DNA from: Amphiura filiformis
Lineage: Eukaryota; Echinodermata; Ophiuroidea; Amphilepidida; Amphiuridae
Reading direction: 5' to 3'
Assembly: GCF_039555335.1 (NCBI RefSeq)
Contig: NC_092628.1
Coordinates: forward strand, 66,419,292-66,483,291
Length of the DNA: 64,000 bases
A model generated the notes under the pieces. The model saw nothing but the letters and a program-made list of their open reading frames with translations, was not told the DNA's origin and searched no databases. Numbering within the stretch: the first letter of the stretch is position 1; each line of letters opens with the position of its first letter. The translations under genes were made by a program, and so were the position numbers. Positions 51,434 to 61,920 of the stretch are shown piece after piece.

Positions 51434-54400
51434 ATGATGGTAGATCCACTAGCCATGATCTTGCAGCGACCAAGGCAGCAGCAGCAAAATATCCAGGCTC
51501 TCAATTCACACAATGCAGATTTTGGAAATTTCACTATAGAGCATGTTGACAACGCTGGCAGTGAAGAAAATCCAGAAACGTTGCTACTCATTGAAGAAAA
51601 GAGTCAACTGTCAACAGTAGCAGAAGATGATATCTTGGAAATTGGTAACTTACTGAGCACATTTTTGTTTTCTAATATCTAATAAAGATTCTAAATAATT
51701 TTTTCTTGAGCAATCAACTACACACCAATACCGTAGGCCTATATTTATAATCTTTATGTTACTTACGTTGAGGTGTGGTATATGGATGCGGTTTCATGTG
51801 CAGATAGACTGTGACTTTTGCGTTCAGTCTTTTTAGTATTGGAGAACAAAGCTCTGCATATAACATTAACCACATTGACAAGTACTGCTTTGCCCAAAGC
51901 CAATACCGCCTGTAATTAGATGGGTCACAGAAGCAGGGAACGCTTCAAAATACCAATATGATGCAAATTTGCATGCTACTTTATTAGAAACATGAGCAAA
52001 AGTGGACAATTCCTGGTCAAATTAGAAGCAAAGATACATTGTATATGTTTATAAATGTCAAGTGGGATAACATCACAATTGTGAATGATGAAATTGTAAA
52101 CTTCTAACATGTCTACTTTTAAGTAGACATGTTAAAATAACTGTATTCTTTTCGCCTGTATTCAGGTATCGAAGCCAATGACCTTAACAGTCTATTGGAG
52201 CAGTTTGAGGAAACTGAAGCCACGTTACAGAGTGCTGCAGAAAGTCTAACTACACCATTACTGTCAAGTGCCAACAATGGTCCTGCAGAGGCAAGGTAAG
52301 AGTACACACTCAGTTTGTGAAATGTGACCTTTAGGTAGGGTTGGCTAGGATAATCACAATATTGCACCTGTTGCATTATTATCTAGTAATAGGTAGAGTC
52401 ATAACACAGCATGATTGATTGTGAGAGACTGGCATACATGGAGCTGGATGCAGCACTTTTGTCAAGTGCACCTTATTTATTGTGAGATTGACATGCACTT
52501 TTGTGAAATTATTAAGGTAGGCCTAAATTGACTCGCATGTTGGAAATAAAAAGTCAGATATAATTTTGCTTTAATGGGAAATGATCATAAATTTACATTT
52601 TCAATGCTTATTTTACATTGAAATATCTAATAATGAACAGGAAACCATAAATAAACATTTTACACAAAAACATTCAGTCAACAAACGTACATATGTGACA
52701 CAATCTACTCCCCCAGGGCCAAATGAAGTATTTGTGAAAATTTAGTTACTAGTATAATTTATTACCTGATACAAACATTGGGCTATCGTATACTACTGAC
52801 AAACTTGGTTCTAAAGTTGTCTGTGTACTAGTATTGTATGTATTTTAGTGTTTTTACTCAATATTTTTGTCTAATCTCAATTTCGAATTGCTGCCTTTGG
52901 CCCCCCATGGACCAGATTGTGTCAAATATACAGACTCAGCTAGTGCCAGGAGATGGATGTATAGAATGGTAATTAATTGGAAAACATATTGTGAGTTATT
53001 ATCAAACCAATGAAGTGAAATGAATTGAAGATCTTTTAAAAAAAACTAGCAAAAGTAGATCACACACTAATCCCCCATGGTATTTCCCACTACCTTGCTG
53101 TATTTCTTGGTATTTCACTTTATTTTCCATCTTGTCATCAGGAAAGTATTGCCAACCTTGGTTCAAATATGTATGTATTCACAATTGTCTGTTTTTTGCT
53201 GTCTCAACTCTTATCATCAGTTCATTTCAAATTTGTTTTCTATCCATCATTTTCAGTAGCGCTGCAAATTCACCACTCAAAAATGTGAAGAAGACTCTAT
53301 CCAAGAAAGGTAACCATAGAATAGATAGATTTGTATCACAGTGTGAAAAGGGCATTAGATTCTTGATAAAGCTCCTGCTACTGCAATGTTGAGAAATGTT
53401 AAAAAAAGAAGACAACTTCAACTCACTGGTAGTGTAAACACTCAGACAGACTCGGATTATTTATGCTCGGCCTCTGTCATCAGAAATAGGTTCAAAATTG
53501 AATCCTAACTTTTGCCTAGTACAAATGGGATCTTTGAAATGAATACACTTGTTCATTTTTACAACAGATCATACATGTACATGTACACAATTTTAAAGGC
53601 AAAACATTATTGTTATTATTGTTTTTGTTTTTTGTGTGTGTGTATTTCTTTTAGATGTTGATCCAGCTGAGGTAGTTAAAAGATAGCTCCAGCCAAGAGG
53701 AAGTCTGCCATATTACTGGAACCTCAGTGCATGCCAGTAAACGCATGCGCTGCAAGACATCATCTCAGACGGGGGTGAGAGAGGATGCCATAGTTTACCG
53801 GGCAGCAGAAGTGGCAGCCCTACCCCACACCCATCATCAAGATTAGAAGCTAAACTACCTGGATTTAATTATCTCAATTTGGAACATGATTACTGCACAG
53901 ACAAAAAAGGTGCAACTAACAACAACAATGCAGAAGAGAAAAAAGTGATTGAATTACTGGCTCAGGAGAATCTAGAACAGATAAACAATGCCAAAAATGC
54001 TAGGGCAAATAAAGCCAAAGATCCTGTGGCGGCAAAGGCTGCTGCTAATGAAAGAAAACAGTTGTATAAAAAGAGACAGTATAGGCTGAAAAAGAAAGGG
54101 TCTGATACGAACACACCAGAAGGGAGTGAACAAGGTGATAGTAATTTGCCCACTCCAATGACATCTCCTACTAGAGAAAGTAGCAATACGCCAAGTGGAA
54201 CTTCACCGAACACATCACCGACAAGAAGCAGTAGTTTTATCACTCCAAATGCATCGCCATGTATGAGTAAAGCAGCTACACAATCTAGTAGTTCCGTACA
54301 AGAAAGGAGACTTCAATACTTTGATAAGATTCCTGATTATTTTCCTACAAAACTCTTTAGTATGTATCAAGAGATTGGAAGTACAGATCAGGCTGAGAAG

Positions 54401-57400
54401 GATGATAAAGACCCAACTGTTTAGGACACAAATTCAGTATAGTAGAGCTGGTGAGGCTGGTAGTGATACCTCTTACTCTCACACTGTTAATACTGATGCC
54501 TCATTCTCCCACACAGTAAATACTGCTTTTACATCACCCACCACAAATCAATGTGACAGTTCTTGTGCATTATCAGAACCACCTGAGACTGGAGAGCTTG
54601 AGGTGGAAAGCAGATTGGACTCTCCTCGCTCAAGAGCATCCAGTTGTTCAAGAGGAGAATCTCCTGCTGCGAGAAGTCGAAAGCGATCATGGCGAAACTC
54701 AGACTCCAGACATTCACGTAGCCCTTCCTTTTCCTGTTCCACCTGTTCATCACGGTCAAGATCTAGATCGTATTCAAGAACACCTCGCCAGCTGGTAGCC
54801 AGATGCAGCGTTATTCAAGAACACCCTCTCCAGATGGTAGACCGAGGCAGCGTTATTCATCATATTCTTCTTACTCATCTAGATCTTGTTCATCACGTTC
54901 CAGGTCAAGGTCTCATTCTAGGTCATACTCAAGGTCACGATCTAGATCTTTATCCCACTCTCGGAACTCAAGATCTCCCTCAATATCAAGGTCAAGATCA
55001 AGTCAAAGGGCAAGATCACACCATTCAAGGTCCAGTGTTCACTCTCCCTCGCCTCAACGATTAAGAGATCGCAGCAGAAAGAAGCTGAGGAGAAAGAGAT
55101 TGCGGCGGAATAGTCATCGATCCGGAAGTGGTTATTCATCTCACATGAGATCTAGATCACGCTCTAGGTTACGCTCCAGGTCACGCTCCAGATCAAGAAG
55201 GTATGTAGTAGTAGTTCACACTGCAAAGCAATTGTTCACATTTGCAATTGATTACTAGAACTGATAAGAAATTCAATTCTCCAACATAGTTCATTATTGA
55301 CTTGAATGGTCAGTGATCACCAAATGATGACATAACTTTATATAATAATGACTGATTTGTCCATGGAGATTGAAATTCTAAGTTTGCATACCTTGGATGC
55401 CTTCATGTACCTCACAGTGCCAAACCCAGTGGTTAATTGCCTCAAACATCAAATGACAACTCAAAATCAATGCACTGAGTTAATATGAAATGTGGGAATG
55501 AAGTGAACTGACTGATAGTTGGTAATATTTAGAAAGCCTGTTTGAATGGATTTGATTGTGTAAGATACACATAGTGGTGCTCATTATGAATGTTTATAAA
55601 TAATTCAACAAACTTGACCGAACTACCAGCTGTGTATTGTTTTAAAGTGTAAGTTGATGGTTGTTACTTCTCCAATGCATTAGGTCGAGTAGGAGGGCAT
55701 TAAGGCGGCGACGACGACGAGACAGCAACCAACGCCAAGAGAGTTATCGCAGACGAAGCAGAAGTAGAGAACAGGAGCGAGAGTGGAAAAAGCAGCGATG
55801 GGATGAACAGATGGAAGAACAGAAGAAGCAATGGGTAAGTTAAGGTTTGACTAAAAATGAAAAATCACTGTTGTGTTGGCGTCACTGGCTTGAACATAAA
55901 CAGAGAGAAGGTGTGGTGTTCAATATATTTTAGATGAACAATTTCCAGGGATGTGTGGTTGGTTCTTTCAAATATTGCAAGATGTTTTTTCCTGCATATA
56001 TAGTGGTTAGAAATGGCAACATTTTCCAATTCAATTTTAGAATTTCAAAAAAATCATGTCATTTTAGCTTTATGTTGAGGAAGATTCAAAAACATGTCCA
56101 TCATGGAATAATTAGGTGTGCTTTTGACTCTATTGTTTAAAAGAGATTTGGTCTGCAAAATTTTCTGCTAAGTCCCTGCAAATTGTTTGCACATGACACA
56201 AATAAAACCCCTGTGTACATGTGGTAGATGGAGCACTGGTCGAAGGTAACTAAAAGACTAAAAACAATTGCATTGTCAAACCATTTAAAGCATGTATGCA
56301 CAGGTGTTGTTAGCAAAATTGCCTCCGATTGACCAAGAATCATATACCTAATGACATTTTAACAAATATCAAAAATATGACCAAAAGCAGATTGTCATAA
56401 GTACCCAGCTCATTTTTTCAGCCTTCTATTGATCTTGTCTTATCGTTGCTCTCATTCTGATTGCAGGAAGACCGTCGTGTCATCTATGTAGGTAGAATTG
56501 AAGATAGTTGCACCAAAGAATACCTCTGTAGAAGATTTGGACAGTTTGGAGAAATTGACAAAGTTACTGTTCACTTCAGAGATGAAGGGTATGGCATTGT
56601 TTTATGTCGAGTTTAAAAACAAATATGCAAGGGTTATTATAAGACAATTCCTGCCAAGAATAAATATGACAAAACTAAAAGCATCATATGTCTACACCAT
56701 TATAATTTCACACTGTGTACGCAAGTTGTACCAAAAGCCAAATAAATATGTTTCTTTGTACAATGTCTACAGCAGGAAATAATGTGTAAGTGGGATATTT
56801 ACAAAATAGAAAACACCAGCCAGCTAAGTTTGATGAAATATTGCAATGGCACCCTCAATTTACCCTCAAAAACTGAGATTTGATAAGAGTAAGTTGATCA
56901 AAGTGCCTGAATCAAAGATTTCATTCCGAGTTTATTGGTAGCTATTTTGGTGGTGTGAAAATGAGATTTACCACAAGAAAATTAGCATTCTGATTCTCAG
57001 TGAAATATTTTTAAGTACGTTTTTCCCACAATTTGACCACTTTAGAGAAAAAATACTTCATGTGGTTGTGCATCTCTAGTTTGCCACTGGAATAATATAC
57101 TTGGTAAATAAACTTCCCTTTTTTTCTTTCCATTAGGGACAACTATGCATTTGTGACATTTCAGTACACATGTGATGCCTTTGCTGCCATTGAAGGTGTA
57201 AATCAGGACAAGTTTGAACCACAGTATGATGTTTGCTTCGGAGGTCGAAGGCAGTTTTGTCGCTCTGATTATGCCGATTTGGGTAAGACCGCTGTGCTTT
57301 TTTTCCTTGTGTATATACAATGTGGGCTTCATTTTGCATAGATTATGCTGCTCTAAAGGTCATTTTTAGGTTGGGTTCATATGCCATCCATTTTGGACTT

Positions 57401-58349
57401 CTTGGCCAACTGGATGGGTCATCTGGTGCGCGACTTAGAAATTGGGAGTAAGTTTAAGTTTTGTGTTTGATACATTCTTCTTATGCACCTCACAGCGTCT
57501 AACCACAATGTGACAAACTGCAGGCTCAAAAACTGGATGAACAAGTGGTAGGTAAAGGTTTCAAAGGTTAATGCCTGTATTTTACAGCCCGGAGAGCCCA
57601 TCTCTCTTTCAAAGTGACTTGGGCCAGACTCCTCTATGAATGTTGTTTTGGTGGTCTGCCACTCCCCCACACAAGAGTCAGTTTACCTTCCTTCCCAATG
57701 GAAAGCGGTACCCATTTATACACCTGGGTGGAGAGAGACAAATGAGCCTTGGCTAAAAGCACAATATGATAGGAACACCATGTTGGATTTTGCAGTGGCA
57801 GATTCGAATCGGTACGTTTACGTGGTTGTGTCGCCAGCGTACAGACAAGTCGCCTTTATATGCGTATGCGCCCCCACATGATTATGCAAGTGCGTGATTA
57901 GAAACTGCCACTGCAAAATCCAGCATGACGTTGCTCTCAACTTGAGACAAGACAGACTATAGGCCACTTAGCAAAGTGGAGTGAGCTGGAAAAAAAGTGT
58001 TGAAAATTTAAAAGCTGCCCAAAGAACACACCAAAGCATGGACCTTCATTATGGACTAGATCTCCAAACCTCCATACAATGTAGTTAAACATTGAGAAAG
58101 TAAAAAACTGCACATAAATATTACTGGTTTTTTTTTAAAAAGCTTTGTAAACTGTATAAATCCAGCTTAACTGGACTAACTTTGAAGAATTGCTTTTGTA
58201 TTACAGACTCCATGAACCAAGAAGAGAAGGCCATGGAATTTGGATATCAGGAAACTGATGAGGTGCATCGAGCTGATGAGCCAGTCAGCAAGGAAACTGA
58301 CTTTGATATCCTTCTAAAACAAGCTATGAAAAATGCTAAGAAGAGGTAG
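51434..58349 (+). CDS. PGC-1 family transcriptional coactivator homologue (8 coding exons)
   Basis: Coding exons: 51434-51644, 52166-52295, 53257-53309, 53655-55200, 55684-55834, 56467-56588, 57137-57282, 58207-58349; 2502 nt, about 833 residues, close to vertebrate PGC-1 alpha. In order: acidic N-terminus with LNSLL, an LxxLL nuclear-receptor box; EHDYC, matching the (D/E)HxY HCF-1-binding motif of PGC-1 proteins; a long RS domain; an Arg/Glu-rich helix; an RRM (RVIYVGRI ... NYAFVTFQYTCDAFAAIE) with the family-specific GGRRQFCRSDYADL tail; and a C-terminal TDFDILLKQAMKN block. The family couples transcription factors to mitochondrial gene programmes in the nucleus. Exon 53655-55200 needs four one-base frame changes that cancel out. 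The start ATG follows an acceptor at 51420; a Met three bases later is equally possible, and an upstream coding exon cannot be excluded. Confidence 0.92.
52166..52295 (+). CDS. PGC-1 homologue exon with the LxxLL motif
   Basis: Encodes IEANDLNSLLEQFEETEATL. The LNSLL box in an acidic helix corresponds to the nuclear-receptor-binding region of vertebrate PGC-1. Acceptor TATTCAG, donor GTAAGA; phases match both neighbours. Confidence 0.88.
53655..55200 (+). CDS. PGC-1 homologue large exon: HCF-1 motif and RS domain, with four apparent frameshifts
   Basis: Acceptor TCTTTTAG at 53654, donor GTATGT at 55201. The reading frame changes at or near 53678-53681 (A4 run, one base extra), 53771-53775 (G5 run, one base short), 54412-54414 (CCC, one base extra) and 54786-54789 (one base short). 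Between these points each frame is open, and sense on both sides is family-like: SKRMR before the second, EHDYC and Ser/Thr-Pro repeats before the third, RSRSRSYSRTP before the fourth, then RS repeats to the end. Net shift is zero. Sequencing error at homopolymers is likeliest; a decaying allele is the alternative. Confidence 0.8.
56467..57282 (+). CDS. PGC-1 homologue RRM exons (56467-56588 and 57137-57282)
   Basis: The first exon gives beta-1 RNP2 (VIYVGRI), helix 1 (KEYLCRRFGQFG) and beta-2/3 start (DKVTVHFRDEG). The second gives RNP1-like NYAFVTFQY, helix 2 (CDAFAAIE) and the CFGGRRQFCRSDYADL extension that distinguishes PGC-1 RRMs from SR-protein RRMs. The intron falls inside the beta-2/beta-3 turn. 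Confidence 0.93.
57778..57928. mobile_element. Small foldback element in the last PGC-1 intron
   Basis: CATGTTGGATTTTGCAGTGG (57778) pairs with CCACTGCAAAATCCAGCATG (57908), about 150 bp apart. No clear target duplication. Confidence 0.8.
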
Positions 58350-59126
58350 CTATTGTTGGGATTTGAAAACCAGCAGGTGGTGAGCTACAAATAGCACTGG
58401 ATTCAAGGAGTGCTATCAAGAAAAACAGTACAGATAATGTAAGATTAATGTAACACGATCCATCTTTACTAGGTAGGAGCGTGTGATTCAATGGCAAGAC
58501 GTTGACATGAGGCTTATGGCGATAATGTGCGTTGTGTGATTTTGGGTGGTGCATGAACTGAGTTGAACTGAATTTGCATGGCTTGTTCATGGGCTAACTA
58601 TTATCTTAGTCCTAACCTTTATCATATCACTAAACACTTCCCTAATACTAACCACAATGTCCAATATTTAACCACTCAAACTCACCGTGGAATGATAATG
58701 CTTTTGTATATAACATAGGCATGCTACAAGGTGCAAATTGCCAATTTAAAGATATGCTGCTAGATATATATAAACTTCTCTTAAATCATAATGCTGTATT
58801 GTGGACATACTATTATCTGTCCTCCCTAACAGTATATATTGTGTATTTGGAGGATAACACAAATTTTAATATTTCAATTGGTATCGGGAATGTTGTGATA
58901 TCAACCTATCAGCTTCACTATAATTGGGGACTGAATTAAAAGGCTAGTTTTGCGACTGACAATCAACTCCCTACAGCCAGTGATTGGGTAATACACGTGA
59001 AAGGAAGATTGATTCATTTGGTGCCCTCATCGGAGAAACGGAATAGCAGGGCATGCTGTTTTACCGTTGTTTACTGTTGATTGACAGGTAATGTCAGCTG
59101 GTCTTTTTTAGTTCAGACTCCTATTA
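58350..59126 (+). other. 3' UTR or flank of the PGC-1 homologue
   Basis: No exon or repeat recognised. The polyadenylation site is not identified; several AT-rich candidates exist downstream. Confidence 0.4.
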
Positions 59127-59128
59127 TA

Positions 59129-59917
59129 AACTCCTCAACAAAAGTTTGGAAAGTTTTTTCAAGCATCTGTATCTCCAATTATTTGTGACATATTCATATC
59201 GTGTTGCATATCAATGGATAGCTACAATACTCCCTTTTGCAATGACACCCCGTTTGAAACAACAACATTTTTCAAGGCTGAGTACACACCTTGTGAATGT
59301 AGTGGGGTCTCAAACAGAATTTGCCAGATTGACCATTATTCTGTGCTCAAACAAAGCTAGCCACTAACCTCAATAGCGGGTGGAAAACCACAGGCAGCCG
59401 CAATTGTCAGGCACCATCTCCTCATGTTGCTCACCGACCTGGTTTCACGTTACTGTGGGATGGAATTCCATTCTTCAACAAGGATTTGTCGCAGGTCATT
59501 CAATGTGGTTGCATATGGGCTTCTCTGGCACGCACAGCACGATCAAGCTGGTCCCACAAGTGTTCAATCGGGTTGAGGTCTAGCCCATGGGTCTGGCCTG
59601 ATGGCAGTCGTTGACTACCTTGGCTATGTGGGGCGGCGGTGTCATCTTGGAGGATTGCTTTAGGGGCCAGATTATGAAGTTATGGGATTGCAGCTTGCTG
59701 CACAGAATAATGGTCAATTTGGCAAATTCTTTTTGAGACCCCACTACATTCACAAGGCATGTACTCAGCCGTGAAAAATGTTATTGTTTCAAATTGGGTG
59801 TCATTGTAAAGGGGAGTATTGTAGCTATCCAGTGATATGCAACACGATATGAATATGTCACAAATAATTTGAGAAACAGATGCTTGAAAAAACTTTCCAA
59901 ACTTTTGTTGAGGAGTT
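59129..59917 (-). mobile_element. Degenerate Tc1/mariner transposon, TA target duplication
   Basis: Ends AACTCCTCAACAAAAGTTTG and CAAACTTTTGTTGAGGAGTT with TA at 59127-59128 and 59918-59919. Arms of about 200 bp are inverted copies. The minus strand encodes a transposase remnant: a region like PHIAKVVNDCHQ near 59630, then, after a stop and a frame change, the DLNPIEHLW-type catalytic region near 59570-59540. The coding part is far too short to be active (about 330 bp between arms). Confidence 0.88.
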
Positions 59918-61364
59918 TAGTTGTATTGACTCACATAGTCTTGCACCATGAAACTTATCTCCCACCAAGTATATAATGATGTAATCATAATCAGTACTAT
60001 TTCATTTTTGCATGCATCGATTTTTGTGTGTATGTGTGTGTGTTTTCCATTTATTCTCATTTGCTTTTCAAGTTGAAATTAATCATGGCATTGGTAATGA
60101 TTGTAATAGAATATCAAAAACAAAAAAATGACCATGTTGTATCCCAAATTAAAAATGATTGAATATGTGCATTGTATTGATTGTACTGACTCAATCGTTA
60201 AGTGCAACATCTCCACACCTGATAAATTGGAATATTTAATTGCCAAATACTATGTAGTTTACCAATTTGTGAGAGATTTGTACTCAATATGCATATATTC
60301 ATATTCATCTAGTGACTCATATAAACACAGTATGCAGTGTGTACCAACCATTTATACAAGATCAAAGCCAATATTGATGTAATATTACAATAATATAGCT
60401 TATTGTAAGATTTCAGATTAAAAGTATATATTTCCTAGGTAAAATTGTGTCCAATATTGACAGAATTGTTTACCTATGACTCAACTTAAGAGAGCAAACA
60501 TATATATATAGGAATATTCATGTATGTAATCATCTATTTTTTTCTTATTATGAAATGTACTACTAAACTTTTACGTTCACTAAAAGCTACTATACTGTTA
60601 AAAATGTAAGAATAATTTAAGTGTGTGTTTATATAATTTACTGTAAATCAAACTTGAGGTTGATTGTCAGATTTAGCCTTCATGTGATTTAATCACATGA
60701 GCAATTTCAATTTTAGGGGTTCATAAAGTATGTGTACATACATAATGCAAGAAATGCTGAGCTCTGAATTTGATACCTGATGCTGGTTTATCCTTTTAAA
60801 TACAAAGCATGTTGCACCGGATGCTGAATGGTGCAGTGCGGTCCAAGTGCATCTTATATACAAAAATGATGAACAACAAAATGCTAATGAGGAACATAGG
60901 GTGTGGATAAAAGCTTGATGTGGAAGGAAGTTACCACCAGGGTCTTAGCTAGCCACCCGTCTGTCATCATTTTAGATGGCCAGTTTGCTCCTGGGACGGG
61001 CAAAATTAATGCCTTTGACAGATGCTATATCATAAATTGGATGTTTTGAGAAGCTAATGGACCGTTGTTAGTAGACCAGGTTTGTAGAACAAGGCCATAT
61101 CAGCACATATTTGAACTCTTTGAACCCCCAATGGGCTATAGATGTCTGGTAAATGTTTTAAAGGTCAAATTAGGACAGGCAATTTTATTCAAATGACAGG
61201 CAACCCTCAATTTCTAGCTGAGATCCTGGTTACCACCTGTTGTTGGAAGCAGGAGGCTGCATGCAGATGGCTGGTTAAGCAGCCGACCTGAAGCCCTGGT
61301 ATGTTGTTGCTGTAACTGTTTCCAATAGCAGGTATCACACAGGAGTAACTGGTATGATGTAGAC
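59918..61364. other. AT-rich 3' flank
   Basis: No gene. A plus-strand open frame at 60128-60382 has no domain. A (TG)n run at 60027-60042 and a TATATATATA run near 60500. Confidence 0.4.
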
Positions 61365-61920
61365 CTCAAGCTGGCCTCTTTATGTAGAATTCTGGGAGAT
61401 GGTAATGCTTACAGTGCCACTGAATTTTTTTGTAAAGCATGGTCATTTGGGCAAAGAGGTTTTTCCTTTGATTGTGTTCATCATTGCAGAGATGAGACTC
61501 TGGGTGTTCTTCTATAGTTTTGGACTGCAAATGTAGCTGCTTACCATTGCACACTTTCAACTTTGTTTTTGTCGCTCTTGGTATAAGGATTCCACACTGT
61601 GGATGCGTATTCGAGTTACGGTCAGGTGCAATCACTCCTTGACCAGTCTGACCAGAGACCAAGGCATCTGTGTATCAGTCCTAGAGGCTGTTGTAGCTCT
61701 GATGGCTTCTATATGTTCTACAAGTTTGGACAGTGATGTAAACATAATCAGGTGGTGGTGCTTGTTTCAAGTAGTGAGATGGAAGTATTTTTGGATGTTG
61801 AAATTCATATGAGACCCCAAGTTTTGGCCCAGGAGCAGACACGCATGTCTTGGTGCAGGAGAATCTGTATCCTAGTGTGTCTTGTTCAATAGATCATGCT
61901 ATCATCAGCAAAGAGCTTGA
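61365..61920 (-). pseudogene. LINE reverse-transcriptase fragment, CR1/Jockey-like
   Basis: The minus strand gives LFADDSMIY (catalytic box, near 61910), then further residues like NFNIQKY, and LEYASTVWNPYTKSDK with RRTPRVSS near 61630-61490, in several frames with stops. The order and spacing match the second half of a LINE RT. Confidence 0.72.

Noticed and set aside
53962..54243. 93-codon minus-strand frame
   Set aside because: Shadow of the PGC-1 exon on the other strand.
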